DNA of 64,000 bases from an uncultured Myxococcales bacterium (GCA_903919145.1 CAIXGW010000016.1:1-64000), one strand, 5' to 3'; positions 44,580-53,779 are shown, numbered from the stretch's first letter. A program made the numbers and translations. Notes: generated from the sequence alone by a model not told the origin.

Positions 44580-46559
44580 TTATTGGTTGACCAATACGCG
44601 GATCGCGCCGCTGTTGCCCGCATCGTCAAATGCGGTGACGAGCACGGTGTGCGCGCCCTTCTCGACGGCTGCCGGCAGCTCCAGCTCAAAGCCCTCTTGC
44701 AGGGCGTCCATCACGCCGTCGCGGGCAGCGGCCAGCATCGCCGGTTCGCCGTCCAGAGACACTTCGACGCGGACGATCCGGCTCAGCCCGTCGGTGGCGA
44801 GCCCCGTCAGCTGGCGGCCTAGCACCTGAGCCGTCAGCTCTGGGCGGCTGCGATCGACCAGGAACGGCTTGCTGTAGCGGGCGGTGGCCTTGGCAAACTT
44901 CGGACCATTGCTGGGCAAATCGCTGACTTCGACTTTGACCTCGTACCAGCCATCGGGCATGTCGCTAGGCGTCAGCTCCATTTGGCGCTTGTCATAGTAG
45001 CGGTCGTGCAGGTTGAGCCACTGCTTGCCGCCCCGCGGCCGATAGGTGACTACAAACGCCATGTTGTCGCCATCGGCGTCCTCTGCCGTCCACGAAAGGG
45101 CCACGTTGCCCTTGGCCTTGTTGACCGCGGCGTCGATCTTGGTGACCTGCGGCGCGCGGTTGGCTACCTGGCGGTACACCCGCAGCTCGGTCAGGCGGCT
45201 GGCGGGGCTGGCCAAGCGCACGCGCACCTGCAGGAAGTTGGCCGCCGGGCTCTGAACTTGGTTGTTCTTGACGGCCAGCCACGGGCTCCAGGTGTCTCCC
45301 GGCGGGTCGGTAAAGCCAGAGCGGGTCTCAATCTGCAGGTCGCCTTCGCCCACCACTTCGGCGCGGCCCCACAGCGCAAGGCCGGTTTCAGAAAGCACTT
45401 CTGAGGTGAACATCGACTCGCCGCTGCCTGTGCCAACCGTGTACAGCGCCGCGCCCTTGCCGGTCAGCAGGGTCAGGGGACCCTTGGCATTGACCTCCAG
45501 GCCCAGGATCTCCTCTTCTGGAACGTCGAACAGGGTCTGCACGTCGCCGAACTCGTCGCCAATCACGACCCGGCCGCCGCGCGCCGCACCGGCTGCGACC
45601 TTGTTGCCCACTACCGCGATGTCGCTGAGCATTCCTTCGGGGCTGACGTACATGCGGGTGACCAGGCCATCGTCGGTGCGCCGCCAGATGGCGCCCTTGC
45701 CCTTGGCCTGCGAATCCTTTGCCGTTTTTGTCGCGGCGGCGGGCTTGCCGGCGGCGGCCGCAGCGGCGCGCTCTGGATTGCCCTTGAGGCTGGCCAGGGG
45801 GGCGGCGGTCTGGCCGCCGTTGACCGCCGCGTACCACGCCTTGCCAGAGCGGACCAGGCTGCGAACCTCGGCTCCTGGAAAGGCGGCAATGGCGCGGGCA
45901 GACTTCTCGCCGTCGATCCGCACCAGCAGCGCGCTGTCGGCGGTGCCGGCGTACAGGGCGTCGCCGCCGTCGACCAGCGTCAGCACATGGTCGGTGGCGG
46001 TTTCGGCCCACAGCTTTGCGGTTTTAGCCGCGATGTCGATGGCGTAGACCTTGCCGCCGGGGCCGGTGGCGGCAAACAGGGTGCCCCCTTTTTTGACCAG
46101 CGCCCACACGTGCGAAGACTCCAGCTTGACCAGCTTTTCTACCTTGCCGTCGCTGCTGATCCGCACCACCTCGCCAGAGCCCACCAGACCTGCAAACACG
46201 CCGCCCTGACCGTCCAGGGCCAGGCTGGCCACCATTGGGGCATCGAGCTTGGCGATTTCTTTGACCTTGCCGGCCTCTACCTGCAGGACCTTGCCCGCCA
46301 GGCCAGTGCCCAGCCACATCTTGCTGCCGTCTCTGACCCAGCAGTGGACAAACTCGGCGTCCAGCTCGGTGCGCTCCAGCTTGGGAGCAGTACTCAGGCC
46401 CATGGTCGGGTGAAGCGCCAGCCCTTCCAGGTTGCCGCGGCGAAAGTCGCTGTCGTCTGCCCACATCCACACGGCCGGCTGACTCGCCTGGGCAGCGGCG
46501 CCACCCAGCGCGCCCGCCAGCAGCGCAACAGAAAGAATCAGGCGTGGTACAAAGCGCAT
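44580..46559 (-). CDS. Secreted beta-propeller protein with Ig-like C-terminal domains
   Basis: The 659-residue protein starts at 46559, where GAGG lies seven bases upstream and a good signal peptide follows (LILSVALLAGALGGAAAQA). Residues about 30-400 carry repeated strands such as DGKVEKLVKL, GGKVYAIDIAAK and DALYAGTAD, typical of a WD40/PQQ-like beta-propeller. Residues about 440-560 look like an Ig/fibronectin domain (LSWTAEDADGDNMAFVVTY) and the last 100 like a second one (VTAFDDAGNSGAIRVLV). It is probably a periplasmic or surface scaffold. It lies between the S55 peptidase and uup in the operon; a role with the peptidase or the kinases is possible but unproven. Confidence 0.85.
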   Translation of the reverse strand: MRFVPRLILSVALLAGALGGAAAQASQPAVWMWADDSDFRRGNLEGLALHPTMGLSTAPKLERTELDAEFVHCWVRDGSKMWLGTGLAGKVLQVEAGKVKEIAKLDAPMVASLALDGQGGVFAGLVGSGEVVRISSDGKVEKLVKLESSHVWALVKKGGTLFAATGPGGKVYAIDIAAKTAKLWAETATDHVLTLVDGGDALYAGTADSALLVRIDGEKSARAIAAFPGAEVRSLVRSGKAWYAAVNGGQTAAPLASLKGNPERAAAAAAGKPAAATKTAKDSQAKGKGAIWRRTDDGLVTRMYVSPEGMLSDIAVVGNKVAAGAARGGRVVIGDEFGDVQTLFDVPEEEILGLEVNAKGPLTLLTGKGAALYTVGTGSGESMFTSEVLSETGLALWGRAEVVGEGDLQIETRSGFTDPPGDTWSPWLAVKNNQVQSPAANFLQVRVRLASPASRLTELRVYRQVANRAPQVTKIDAAVNKAKGNVALSWTAEDADGDNMAFVVTYRPRGGKQWLNLHDRYYDKRQMELTPSDMPDGWYEVKVEVSDLPSNGPKFAKATARYSKPFLVDRSRPELTAQVLGRQLTGLATDGLSRIVRVEVSLDGEPAMLAAARDGVMDALQEGFELELPAAVEKGAHTVLVTAFDDAGNSGAIRVLVNQ

Positions 46560-46621
46560 CGGAAACCTCGGCATGCGGTGTCGGCTTGCTCGGTCGACAG
46601 AGGGGGACAGGGGGCGGATCC

Positions 46622-48499
46622 TCAAGGCTTGACGACCAACTTGAGGGTGGCCGAGCCGTTGAGGGCCCAAGGTGTATCAATGGCCGTGCGCAGAAGGTCG
46701 CGGCCAGCCCGGGCCTGGACGTTGTGGCCTTGCAGCTGGTCGCGCACACCCATCGGCAAACCCACAAGGCGCGAGCCGCGCAGCATCAGGGTCGCTTCGG
46801 GCATCTGGACCACGGCAGCCAGGCGACTGCGCGGAATCGACGAGCGCAAGAACTTCAATAGGTCCTCTACGTTGGCCGGCTCTGGAAACTCATGGGGAAA
46901 GCTCTTTTCTGGGCCAATCTGCACAGTGATGGTGCTTCCTGCCAAGTCCGCCGGCAGAGGAGGTAGGGTCAAGGTCTTGACCTCCAATGGCTTGTCAGAG
47001 TTGGGCCTCATCAGCCCAACTTTGATGGTGACCGGCTTGCCAACCTGAGCTTCGTCGCTGGAGGTGCGGACCCACTCCAAGAACGCCAAGTTACGCTCTT
47101 CAGCCACTTCCAGGTCGACGGTGATGGCCTTGATGCGCAGCCGGGTAAAGCCGTTGTAGGTCACAGCCTTGGCAATGCCACCTACCAGATTGCTGATGTC
47201 GCCCACGCTCTGCATGCCAGACAGGCCAGAGATGGTCTCGCGCACTTCAATGGGCTCGTGTCCGTCGATCTCGAACGTGGCCTTCATCTCAATGCCCACG
47301 CTCTCGGCGATGGGCTCTGACACGCGGGCGGCGTTGGCCGCTACTGCCGCCGCCATCATCGGAAAGAACACCGGCTGGTCGCTCAGCTCGGTGTGCCACA
47401 CTTGCTCGCCGCCGCGGTCCTTGCTGCGAACGGTCACCGTCATGGGCACCCAGCTCGGCAGCACCCCAGTGCGGCCGGCCACAGCTGGCTGGCGGTCCTG
47501 GTCCAATACGCCAAGCGTGTTGAGCGCATTGCCCATCTTGAAGCTGCTGGACTGGCTGGCCAGAATCCACTGGATGTCGGCGCCGCCGATCGGAACGTGC
47601 ACCTGGCCCAGCCCTTTGAAAGGATGGCCAAATGCAATGAACCTGTCGCCGCGGACCCAGGTCACCGTGCCAATGCCGGACATCGACATATCGCCGCGCA
47701 CCAGCGCCAGAGAGATGGCCGAGCCGGGCTCAAAAGGGGGCGACGGAGCCGGCTTGTTCTTGCTACCGCCAGTCGAGCCACCGGTCGCCAGGTGGACCGG
47801 GCCAAAGCCAACATCCTTCATCTGCTCGCGAAACATCTCAGCTACGTCGGGGTGAAAGCCGCCAAGCATCAGCGGCAGGGCCACTGGCTGCAGCTCCATG
47901 CCGTCTGAGGTGCGCACGCTCTGGGCGGCGGTCTTCTTGGGCTCCAGCAGGATCTGGTTGACCGGCGGCGCCACCAGCTTGCGGTCCAGTTCGGGCAGCA
48001 TGTCGGCGATCGGCGTCACCCCAGCCACGGGATCCTTGTTGAACGGAAAACCATAGGACAGGGCTCCGACCAGCAGGTCGCCTTTGACCGGATCGGTGAC
48101 GTAGATTGGGCTGCCAGACATGCCGGCAACGACGCCAGAGTGCTCCAGGTTGAGCCCAGAACAGCGAATCAGGATCAGGTCTTGCCGCGGCAGCGCGTGG
48201 TTGAGCACGCCGATAATTTCCACGCCAAAGCGCTCTACCTTGGTGCCCTTGACCACCGTCAGGCCGTAGCCCTTCATGCCGGTCTTCAGGGCGCGGGCTT
48301 CCATGGTCGCGGGTGCCTGAGCTTTGGCAGCGGGTCCAGCCGCTTGCGCTGGGCTGGCCGCGGCGCAAACCGCAGTGCTTGCAGCGGCAGTGCCGGCCAC
48401 CAGCTGTAGCGCCCACCGCGCGCTGCGCTGACCCAGAGCCGCCGCTAGCGACCAGGGGCGCAACAAAACCGTACGATACGAATTGGGAGTAGTGACCAT
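46622..48499 (-). CDS. Exported SpoIVB-type (S55) serine peptidase
   Basis: The 625-residue protein has a Sec signal ending near residue 52 (AASPAQAAG). Residues about 70-175 contain the S55 signature: LKTGMKGYGLTVVKGTKVE, VVAGMSGSPIYV with the nucleophile in GMSGSP (Ser128 or Ser130), and PVAGVTPIADML. The catalytic-His segment follows at 265-305 (LVRGDMSMSGIGTV, FIAFGHPFKGLG, His292). This order of motifs is the usual one in Gram-negative S55 proteins. The last 300 residues are beta-rich. SpoIVB itself triggers intramembrane proteolysis; by analogy this enzyme may pass an envelope signal, and two transmembrane kinases are encoded immediately upstream. The start at 48499 has GAGGG very close; an ATG at 48517 is an alternative. 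Confidence 0.88.
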   Translation of the reverse strand: MVTTPNSYRTVLLRPWSLAAALGQRSARWALQLVAGTAAASTAVCAAASPAQAAGPAAKAQAPATMEARALKTGMKGYGLTVVKGTKVERFGVEIIGVLNHALPRQDLILIRCSGLNLEHSGVVAGMSGSPIYVTDPVKGDLLVGALSYGFPFNKDPVAGVTPIADMLPELDRKLVAPPVNQILLEPKKTAAQSVRTSDGMELQPVALPLMLGGFHPDVAEMFREQMKDVGFGPVHLATGGSTGGSKNKPAPSPPFEPGSAISLALVRGDMSMSGIGTVTWVRGDRFIAFGHPFKGLGQVHVPIGGADIQWILASQSSSFKMGNALNTLGVLDQDRQPAVAGRTGVLPSWVPMTVTVRSKDRGGEQVWHTELSDQPVFFPMMAAAVAANAARVSEPIAESVGIEMKATFEIDGHEPIEVRETISGLSGMQSVGDISNLVGGIAKAVTYNGFTRLRIKAITVDLEVAEERNLAFLEWVRTSSDEAQVGKPVTIKVGLMRPNSDKPLEVKTLTLPPLPADLAGSTITVQIGPEKSFPHEFPEPANVEDLLKFLRSSIPRSRLAAVVQMPEATLMLRGSRLVGLPMGVRDQLQGHNVQARAGRDLLRTAIDTPWALNGSATLKLVVKP

Positions 48500-48597
48500 G
48501 CCCTCAGTGTGCCCCATGACCCGGCCGCTGTCACCCGGTCGCCGTCCAACCCGATCGGCGGGTCGCTCATTCCCATGGCCCGCAAGCGGCTGGCCCG

Positions 48598-50655
48598 CTA
48601 CTCCGCTTCGACGGTGGAGCGCCGCTTGCCCAGATTCAGCCGCAGGGCCGCAAAACCGACCACCATCGCCAGCCACGACAGCGCCAGGATCACCACCAGC
48701 CGCAGCTTGAACGCGGCAAGCGGCGTGTTGCGAGCATCAGCTCCTACAAAATACTTTGTCCGCACACCGTCTTGCAGAACACCCGAGTAGCCGGAAAGCG
48801 TCAGCCCCCACGCATCGCTGGTGAAGGTCTCGTCCGCCACGGGTCCATCGCCGGCCAGTGCCTCAGCCATGTGGGGAGATTGGCTGCCATCATAGGTAGT
48901 TCCTGGTGGGGCCCCCTGCTCGCCTTCGTCGATCTGGCCATTGCCGTCGCGATCGGTGTCGAGGGGAAACAGGTCGGCGACGATGACGTACTGGTGCGGC
49001 GCGTCGGTAGCCCGCATGGCGTAGATGCCGGCCAGCTCTGGATAGCGCTTGTGATATCGCTCAAACAAGCCGTGAACCTTGCGAAACGCCGGTGAGTCAA
49101 TGTCGCTCTTGGTTTGCAGCTTGTTGAGGTCGGCCGCAGAAAGCTGCAGAGCGACCAACTCAGCCAGCCGCGCCTGGGCCGGGCGCATTTCGCGGATCAC
49201 TGCGCCATGGGCGATGGCCCACAAACCCATGCCGACCAAGCTCAACAGCACAGCCGACGCTGCCGCCGCCGCCAGCAACTGAAAGGTTAGCTGCTTGCGC
49301 CGCTGGCCGCGGGTCAACCGCTCGACCACTTCGTCCATGGACCGCGGTCGATCTTCTGGGCGCTTGGCCAGGCACTGGGCGATCAGCTTGGCCAGGTCGG
49401 GATCCACGCCGGGGGCCAGCGACTCGACTTTGGGCGGCGGCGCGTTCTGGTGCAGGTCCCCAAGCTCTTGGGCGGTGCTGGCTTTGAACGGCACCTTCTT
49501 GGTCAAGCAGACGTACAGAATGATGCCAAGGGCATAGATGTCGGTGCGTGCGTCGCCCCGCTGGCCCAGCCACTGCTCTGGCGCCATGTAGGTGGGCGTG
49601 CCGCGGCCCGCTGAAGTGACCTCCCACGGCACGTTGGCTACCGGCTGCATCGGCTCGTCTGGGCTTGTCTGTGTCTCGTCTACGGCGGTGGCGATGCCAA
49701 AATCCATGATCACGGCGCGGCGATGATCTTTGACCAGCATGATGTTGGCTGGCTTCAGATCGCGGTGCACCACACCTGCGCGGTGGGCTGCGCGCAGCCC
49801 TTTGCACAGCGGCACGGCGATCTCGCGCAGCTGGTCAGACGTCAGCGGCTCGCCGCGCTTTAGGCGATCGACCAACGTCTCGCCCTCCAAGAATTCCATG
49901 GTCAGGTAGTGGACACCCCCCGCCTCGCCCAGGTCGTAGGTGCGCGCCACCCCGGGGTGATTGATGGCGTGGGCAATAGCCACCTCGCGGCGGAACCGCT
50001 CCAGGTCTTCTTCGGTGATGCTGTGGCGGTCGGCAAACAGGGTCTTGAGCGCGACCTTGCGGCGCAGCAGCATGTCTTCACACAGCCACACCGCCCCCAT
50101 GCCCCCTTCGCCTAGCTTTTGCAGCATGCGATAGCGACCGTTGAGCGGGCGACCAGAGCTCCAGTCAATAGCGCGGATGGCTCCCGGGCGGGCGCGATGG
50201 GCCCTGCCCGCAGGCGGCGGCGCCGGTGGCGGAGTGGTGTGCCCGGCCACGTGGGCGCTCTGGGCTTGCAGCGCTGGCGCGGCCGCTTGCGCCGGTCCTG
50301 GAGGCCGAGCCGCGGAGGGCTGAGCGGGACCATGCGCGGGCGTCCGCACGGGCGCTGGCTGCGGCTCTGGCGGTGCGGGCGGCTGGGCCACCGCAGCGGC
50401 AGCCAGTGGCGCCGGCGAAACCCGCTGGACTGGCTGTACCGGCTGTACCGGCTGTACCGGCTGTACCGGCTGGGCGGGCTGGGGCCCAGGTGGGGGGCGC
50501 CGGCCGTGGGTTGGCAGCGTTGGACCGTCAGAATTGGCAGGGCGCGCCAGGGGATTGCGCGGCGGCGGTCGCCCACCGGGGGGCGGCGGCGCGGCTGGCG
50601 GCGGGCTGCCTGGGCGACGCAGTGGCTCTGGACGCGGGGGGTCGTCGCGGCTCAC
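48598..50655 (-). CDS. Transmembrane Ser/Thr kinase with periplasmic sensor (paralogue A)
   Basis: The 685-residue protein begins with 160 Pro/Ala/Gln-rich residues, including a QPV tandem repeat. The kinase domain (about 172-450) is intact: LGEGGMGAVW (181-190), Lys204, HRDLKPAN (297-304), DFG (318-320) and APE (358-360). The segment between DFG and APE is long for a bacterial kinase. A hydrophobic stretch at 456-485, a region of about 165 residues and a second hydrophobic stretch at 651-672 follow, so the 486-650 loop should be periplasmic. It contains DTDRDGNGQIDEGE (566-579), which reads as an EF-hand-like calcium loop, and LTLSGYSGVL, as in Cache sensors. Its gene starts three bases after the stop of paralogue B, so the two are probably made together and may form heteromers. 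Confidence 0.92.
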   Translation of the reverse strand: MSRDDPPRPEPLRRPGSPPPAAPPPPGGRPPPRNPLARPANSDGPTLPTHGRRPPPGPQPAQPVQPVQPVQPVQPVQRVSPAPLAAAAVAQPPAPPEPQPAPVRTPAHGPAQPSAARPPGPAQAAAPALQAQSAHVAGHTTPPPAPPPAGRAHRARPGAIRAIDWSSGRPLNGRYRMLQKLGEGGMGAVWLCEDMLLRRKVALKTLFADRHSITEEDLERFRREVAIAHAINHPGVARTYDLGEAGGVHYLTMEFLEGETLVDRLKRGEPLTSDQLREIAVPLCKGLRAAHRAGVVHRDLKPANIMLVKDHRRAVIMDFGIATAVDETQTSPDEPMQPVANVPWEVTSAGRGTPTYMAPEQWLGQRGDARTDIYALGIILYVCLTKKVPFKASTAQELGDLHQNAPPPKVESLAPGVDPDLAKLIAQCLAKRPEDRPRSMDEVVERLTRGQRRKQLTFQLLAAAAASAVLLSLVGMGLWAIAHGAVIREMRPAQARLAELVALQLSAADLNKLQTKSDIDSPAFRKVHGLFERYHKRYPELAGIYAMRATDAPHQYVIVADLFPLDTDRDGNGQIDEGEQGAPPGTTYDGSQSPHMAEALAGDGPVADETFTSDAWGLTLSGYSGVLQDGVRTKYFVGADARNTPLAAFKLRLVVILALSWLAMVVGFAALRLNLGKRRSTVEAE
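50432..50467 (-). repeat. 9-bp tandem repeat (QPV codons) in the kinase N-terminal tail
   Basis: GGCTGTACC occurs four times in a row with no mismatch and codes for successive Gln-Pro-Val units in the Pro-rich cytoplasmic tail of kinase paralogue A. In-frame slippage could vary the tail length. Confidence 0.85.
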
Positions 50656-50658
50656 GGC

Positions 50659-52497
50659 TCAAATCTCCTGCGCCGCGGCTTGGTCGGCTCTTGCAAGTGC
50701 CCGGCGGAAGCGGCGGCTGGGCGCCAGCAGCACGGCCAACACGACCATGGCTGCCACCTGCCCGGCACCCAGGATCAACCACAGGCGCATCAACAGGGCC
50801 TCCAGCGCACCGCTGGTCACGTCCACGCCGACCACATAGGGCGCTTTGGTGCGGCCAGAGGGCACAGGGGCATAGCCGGACATCACGACATGGAACTTGT
50901 CTTGGGCAAAATTGTCGTCGGTGTTGGGCGTGCCGCTCAGCCACACCTGCGATGCGCGCGGAAAGCGCGTGGTGTCAAAGAGGGTGCCGGGCGGCTCCGC
51001 CGATTCTTCGCTCTCAGGCTCGATCTTGCCGTTGTCATTCAGGTCGCGATCGAGGTCATAGACGTAGGGCCAATTGGTGGTCCCCGCTACCGGGCGCAGC
51101 ACGTAAAAGTAGGTCCCGTCAGGGTTGGCCGTTTGGATCTTGCTGATCTTGGACCGGATCCTCTGCCACGCCGGCTTGCCTACGTCTGCAGGAGTCACGA
51201 CGGCATCCAGATCCGCCGGGTCCAAGGCATCGGCGGTGATGACCGCCAGCCGTCGCAGAGAGGGTTTCAGCTCTCTGAGCAGCGCCGAGGCCACCAGCTG
51301 GTACAGGGCAAAGCCAATGACAAACATGCCAATCGCCGACGCCGCGATCCCCAAGGACAGCTGCAGGGCGTAGGCCTTGCGGCGCGCCGTTCTCTCCAGC
51401 CGCTCCAGCACTTCATCCATGTCGCGTGGCCTGGCGTCGGGGGCCTTGGCCAAGCAGTCGCGGATCAGCTTGGCCAGGTCGGGATCCACGTCCTTGGCTA
51501 CCTTGGCGACGTCCGGCACGGGCGCGGACTTGTGCATTTCGGCCATTTCATCTGTTGTCTCGGCAGAGTAGGGCGCCTCGCCCGTCAGGCACACGTAGAG
51601 GATGACGCCAAGGGCGTAGATGTCGGTCCGCGGGTCACCGGTGTTCTGGTTCCACTGCTCTGGCGCCATATACACAGGGGTGCCCAGGCCTGCCGAGGTA
51701 ACATCCCAATTTGCAGGAACTTTGCCATCTGGGCGGCGAGTGTGGGCAGAAGTAATCCCGTCGCGCAGATCATGGAAGGAGGCGGCGATGCCAAAGTCCA
51801 TGATCGACACTTTGCGGTCATCTCCCGTCAGCATGATGTTGGCGGGCTTCAGATCGCGGTGCACCACGCCGGCCTTGTGGGCAGCCCGCAAGCCGCGGCA
51901 CAGGGCCACAGCCAGCTCGCGCACTTCCTTGGAAGACATCACCGGACCGTCTTTGATCCGCTGCATCAGGGTCTGCCCGCGCAGGTACTCCATGGTGATG
52001 TAGTGCACGCCGCCCATTTCGCCCAAGTCGTACGTTCTGGCGATGGCCGGGTGGCTGACGGCGTGGGCCAGAGCCACTTCCTTGCGAAATCGCTCGATGT
52101 CGTCGGGTTCAAACAGGTCTTCGTCCCACAGGGCCTTGACCGCGACCTTGCGGCGCAGCAGCAGATCATCGGCCAAATAGACCGTGCCCATGCCGCCTTC
52201 GCCCAGCTTGTCGATCATCCGGTAGCGCCCAGAGAGGGGCTTGCCGGCGGTCCATTCCAGCCGCGACACGTGGTGCTGCACTGCCGGCTTGGCCGGGGCC
52301 GCCCGGTAGGCGTTTTGGCCGCCCGGTCCAGGGGGCATGATCGAGCCCGGACGCCCCGCCGGCGGTACCACATCCATCGCCACGGTCGGCATAAAGTCTG
52401 CAGCTGGCTTGGCTGCTGGCATGGGCGGAGACGTCATGCGCCGCGCAGGCAGCGTCGCGTGGGGCTCGTGGTCTGGATGGTTGGTGCCGTTGGACAT
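50659..52497 (-). CDS. Transmembrane Ser/Thr kinase with periplasmic sensor (paralogue B)
   Basis: The 612-residue protein starts at 52497 (MSNGTNHPD); the longer frame crosses the divergent promoter region. After an 80-residue flexible tail comes an intact kinase domain: LGEGGMGTVY (98-107), Lys121, HRDLKPAN (213-220), DFG (234-236), APE (278-280). As in paralogue A the DFG-to-APE segment is extended. Two membrane segments (about 378-405 and 570-592) enclose a periplasmic domain with YFYVLRPV, an Asp-rich EF-hand-like loop DLDRDLNDNGKIEPE (481-495) and a Cache-like VVMSGYAPV...YVVGVDV. It is probably the first gene of the long minus-strand operon. Ligand unknown; the acidic loop makes a Ca-dependent sensor plausible. 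Confidence 0.92.
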   Translation of the reverse strand: MSNGTNHPDHEPHATLPARRMTSPPMPAAKPAADFMPTVAMDVVPPAGRPGSIMPPGPGGQNAYRAAPAKPAVQHHVSRLEWTAGKPLSGRYRMIDKLGEGGMGTVYLADDLLLRRKVAVKALWDEDLFEPDDIERFRKEVALAHAVSHPAIARTYDLGEMGGVHYITMEYLRGQTLMQRIKDGPVMSSKEVRELAVALCRGLRAAHKAGVVHRDLKPANIMLTGDDRKVSIMDFGIAASFHDLRDGITSAHTRRPDGKVPANWDVTSAGLGTPVYMAPEQWNQNTGDPRTDIYALGVILYVCLTGEAPYSAETTDEMAEMHKSAPVPDVAKVAKDVDPDLAKLIRDCLAKAPDARPRDMDEVLERLERTARRKAYALQLSLGIAASAIGMFVIGFALYQLVASALLRELKPSLRRLAVITADALDPADLDAVVTPADVGKPAWQRIRSKISKIQTANPDGTYFYVLRPVAGTTNWPYVYDLDRDLNDNGKIEPESEESAEPPGTLFDTTRFPRASQVWLSGTPNTDDNFAQDKFHVVMSGYAPVPSGRTKAPYVVGVDVTSGALEALLMRLWLILGAGQVAAMVVLAVLLAPSRRFRRALARADQAAAQEI

Positions 52498-52598
52498 CGC
52501 CTCCGCTCGCAGGCCAAACCTAATGAGGCCAAGGGTAGACTGCGGTGCTAGCTGCCCATCCGTCAAGATGCCTCTGCCTTGCGACGCAAAGTTGCCCC

Positions 52599-52626
52599 TT
52601 GCAGATAGCCGCCGGTCCGCTACGCT
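52599..52626 (+). promoter_or_regulatory. Candidate promoter for the pentapeptide-repeat gene, nearly leaderless
   Basis: TTGCAG and TACGCT are 16 bases apart and the -10 ends seven bases before the ATG at 52634. If used, the transcript would start at or just before the start codon. The region (136 bases) is shared with the divergent kinase operon. Confidence 0.35.
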
Positions 52627-52633
52627 AGGGGGC

Positions 52634-53779
52634 ATGAGTGACCTACACGCCATCGCCAATGCCAATGATCTGAAACACGCGCTGCAGTCCGGGCAACTGG
52701 AACGCTGCGAAATTGGTCCAGTCGACCTGCCGCCCATGGAGGCGCCCGCCGTCCGGGTCAACCACGTGCGCATGACGGGGACCAAGCTGGTTGGGCTGCA
52801 CTGCGCCGGCTGGTCGGCCAATCGCTGGCAGGCCCGCGGGGTGCTGTTGCGCGGCAGCCGGCTGGAGAAGGCAGAGCTGCACCACTGCGACCTGTCCAAT
52901 TGCCACGGCCAAGAATTGCACTGGCCGGCCAGCAAGTTGTTTGACACTCGGTTTGTAGAGACCCCCTTGACCAATGCCAATCTTGGCCGGTCAGTGCTGG
53001 TCGGCTGCGAATTTGCCCAGTCGGACCTGAACCATGCCAACCTGACGGAGTCGCTGCTGCTTGGCTGCCGATTCACCGATGCCCGCCAGGGCGGCGCCGT
53101 GCTGGACAACATCAACCTGTCTGGCGCAGTGCTGTGCAATGTCGACCTGCGCGGTGCCAACTTGTTCCGCGCCAGTTTTGCCAATGCCGTGCTGGTGGGC
53201 GTGGATCTGCGCGAAGCCAACCTCACCGGGGTCAGCTTCCGCAACGCCGTCATCGTCGACGTCAAGACGGATCGCGCCGACCTCAGCGGCACCACCCATC
53301 AGGAATTCACCAGCGCCGGCTCGTCGATGATGGAGGCGTTTGAGCGCCTCCGCCACCTCAGCCCTGACGTCACCGCCATGATCGCTGCGGCCCTGCTGCT
53401 GCGGTCCCCTGGAGCCACCGCCGCGCCAACGGCAGGCAGCAGTTCGGGCCAGAGCAGTGGCGACCCGCTGGCATCGCTGCTGCGCCTGAACTTTGCCGCC
53501 ATGGTTCGCGAGCTGCAGGGCCGCGGCGGACCGCAGGAGCTCGGCCAGCTGCGCGTCGAGGGCGACCATGTGTTTGCCCGCTCCGTCAGCGGCGAGGAGG
53601 TGCGTCTGACGTCGTCTGCCGCCGCCCCGCCACGAGTGGCACCGCAGATGCGCGCCGTCGATCCTCCTGGGTCTGGCGCTGGTTCAGGCTCGTCGGCCGC
53701 CCGCAGCGCCCCGCCGCCCGCCGCGTCGCCGGCTCCGCCTGCCGCAGGTGGACGCTTCTCAGGCCTTGAGATCGATTGA
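52634..53779 (+). CDS. Pentapeptide-repeat protein with a Pro/Ala-rich tail
   Basis: The 381-residue protein has pentapeptide repeats of the A(D/N)LxX type at about 75-225 (LEKAELHHCDLSNC, DLNHANLTESLLLG, DLREANLTGVSF), which fold as a right-handed quadrilateral beta-helix. Residues about 235-330 are helical and unassigned, and the last 60 are Pro/Ala/Ser-rich and probably disordered. No signal peptide, so cytoplasmic. Pentapeptide-repeat proteins are mostly scaffolds or DNA mimics; no specific function is evident. It is divergent from the two-kinase operon, and its stop overlaps the start of the next gene (TGATG), so the two are translationally coupled. Confidence 0.88.
   Translation: MSDLHAIANANDLKHALQSGQLERCEIGPVDLPPMEAPAVRVNHVRMTGTKLVGLHCAGWSANRWQARGVLLRGSRLEKAELHHCDLSNCHGQELHWPASKLFDTRFVETPLTNANLGRSVLVGCEFAQSDLNHANLTESLLLGCRFTDARQGGAVLDNINLSGAVLCNVDLRGANLFRASFANAVLVGVDLREANLTGVSFRNAVIVDVKTDRADLSGTTHQEFTSAGSSMMEAFERLRHLSPDVTAMIAAALLLRSPGATAAPTAGSSSGQSSGDPLASLLRLNFAAMVRELQGRGGPQELGQLRVEGDHVFARSVSGEEVRLTSSAAAPPRVAPQMRAVDPPGSGAGSGSSAARSAPPPAASPAPPAAGGRFSGLEID

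Noticed and set aside
50119..52551. 810-codon plus-strand open frame opposite the two kinases
   Set aside because: The minus strand encodes two intact kinases with all catalytic motifs; the plus frame has low-complexity His/Gly/Arg-rich sequence typical of a GC-rich shadow.
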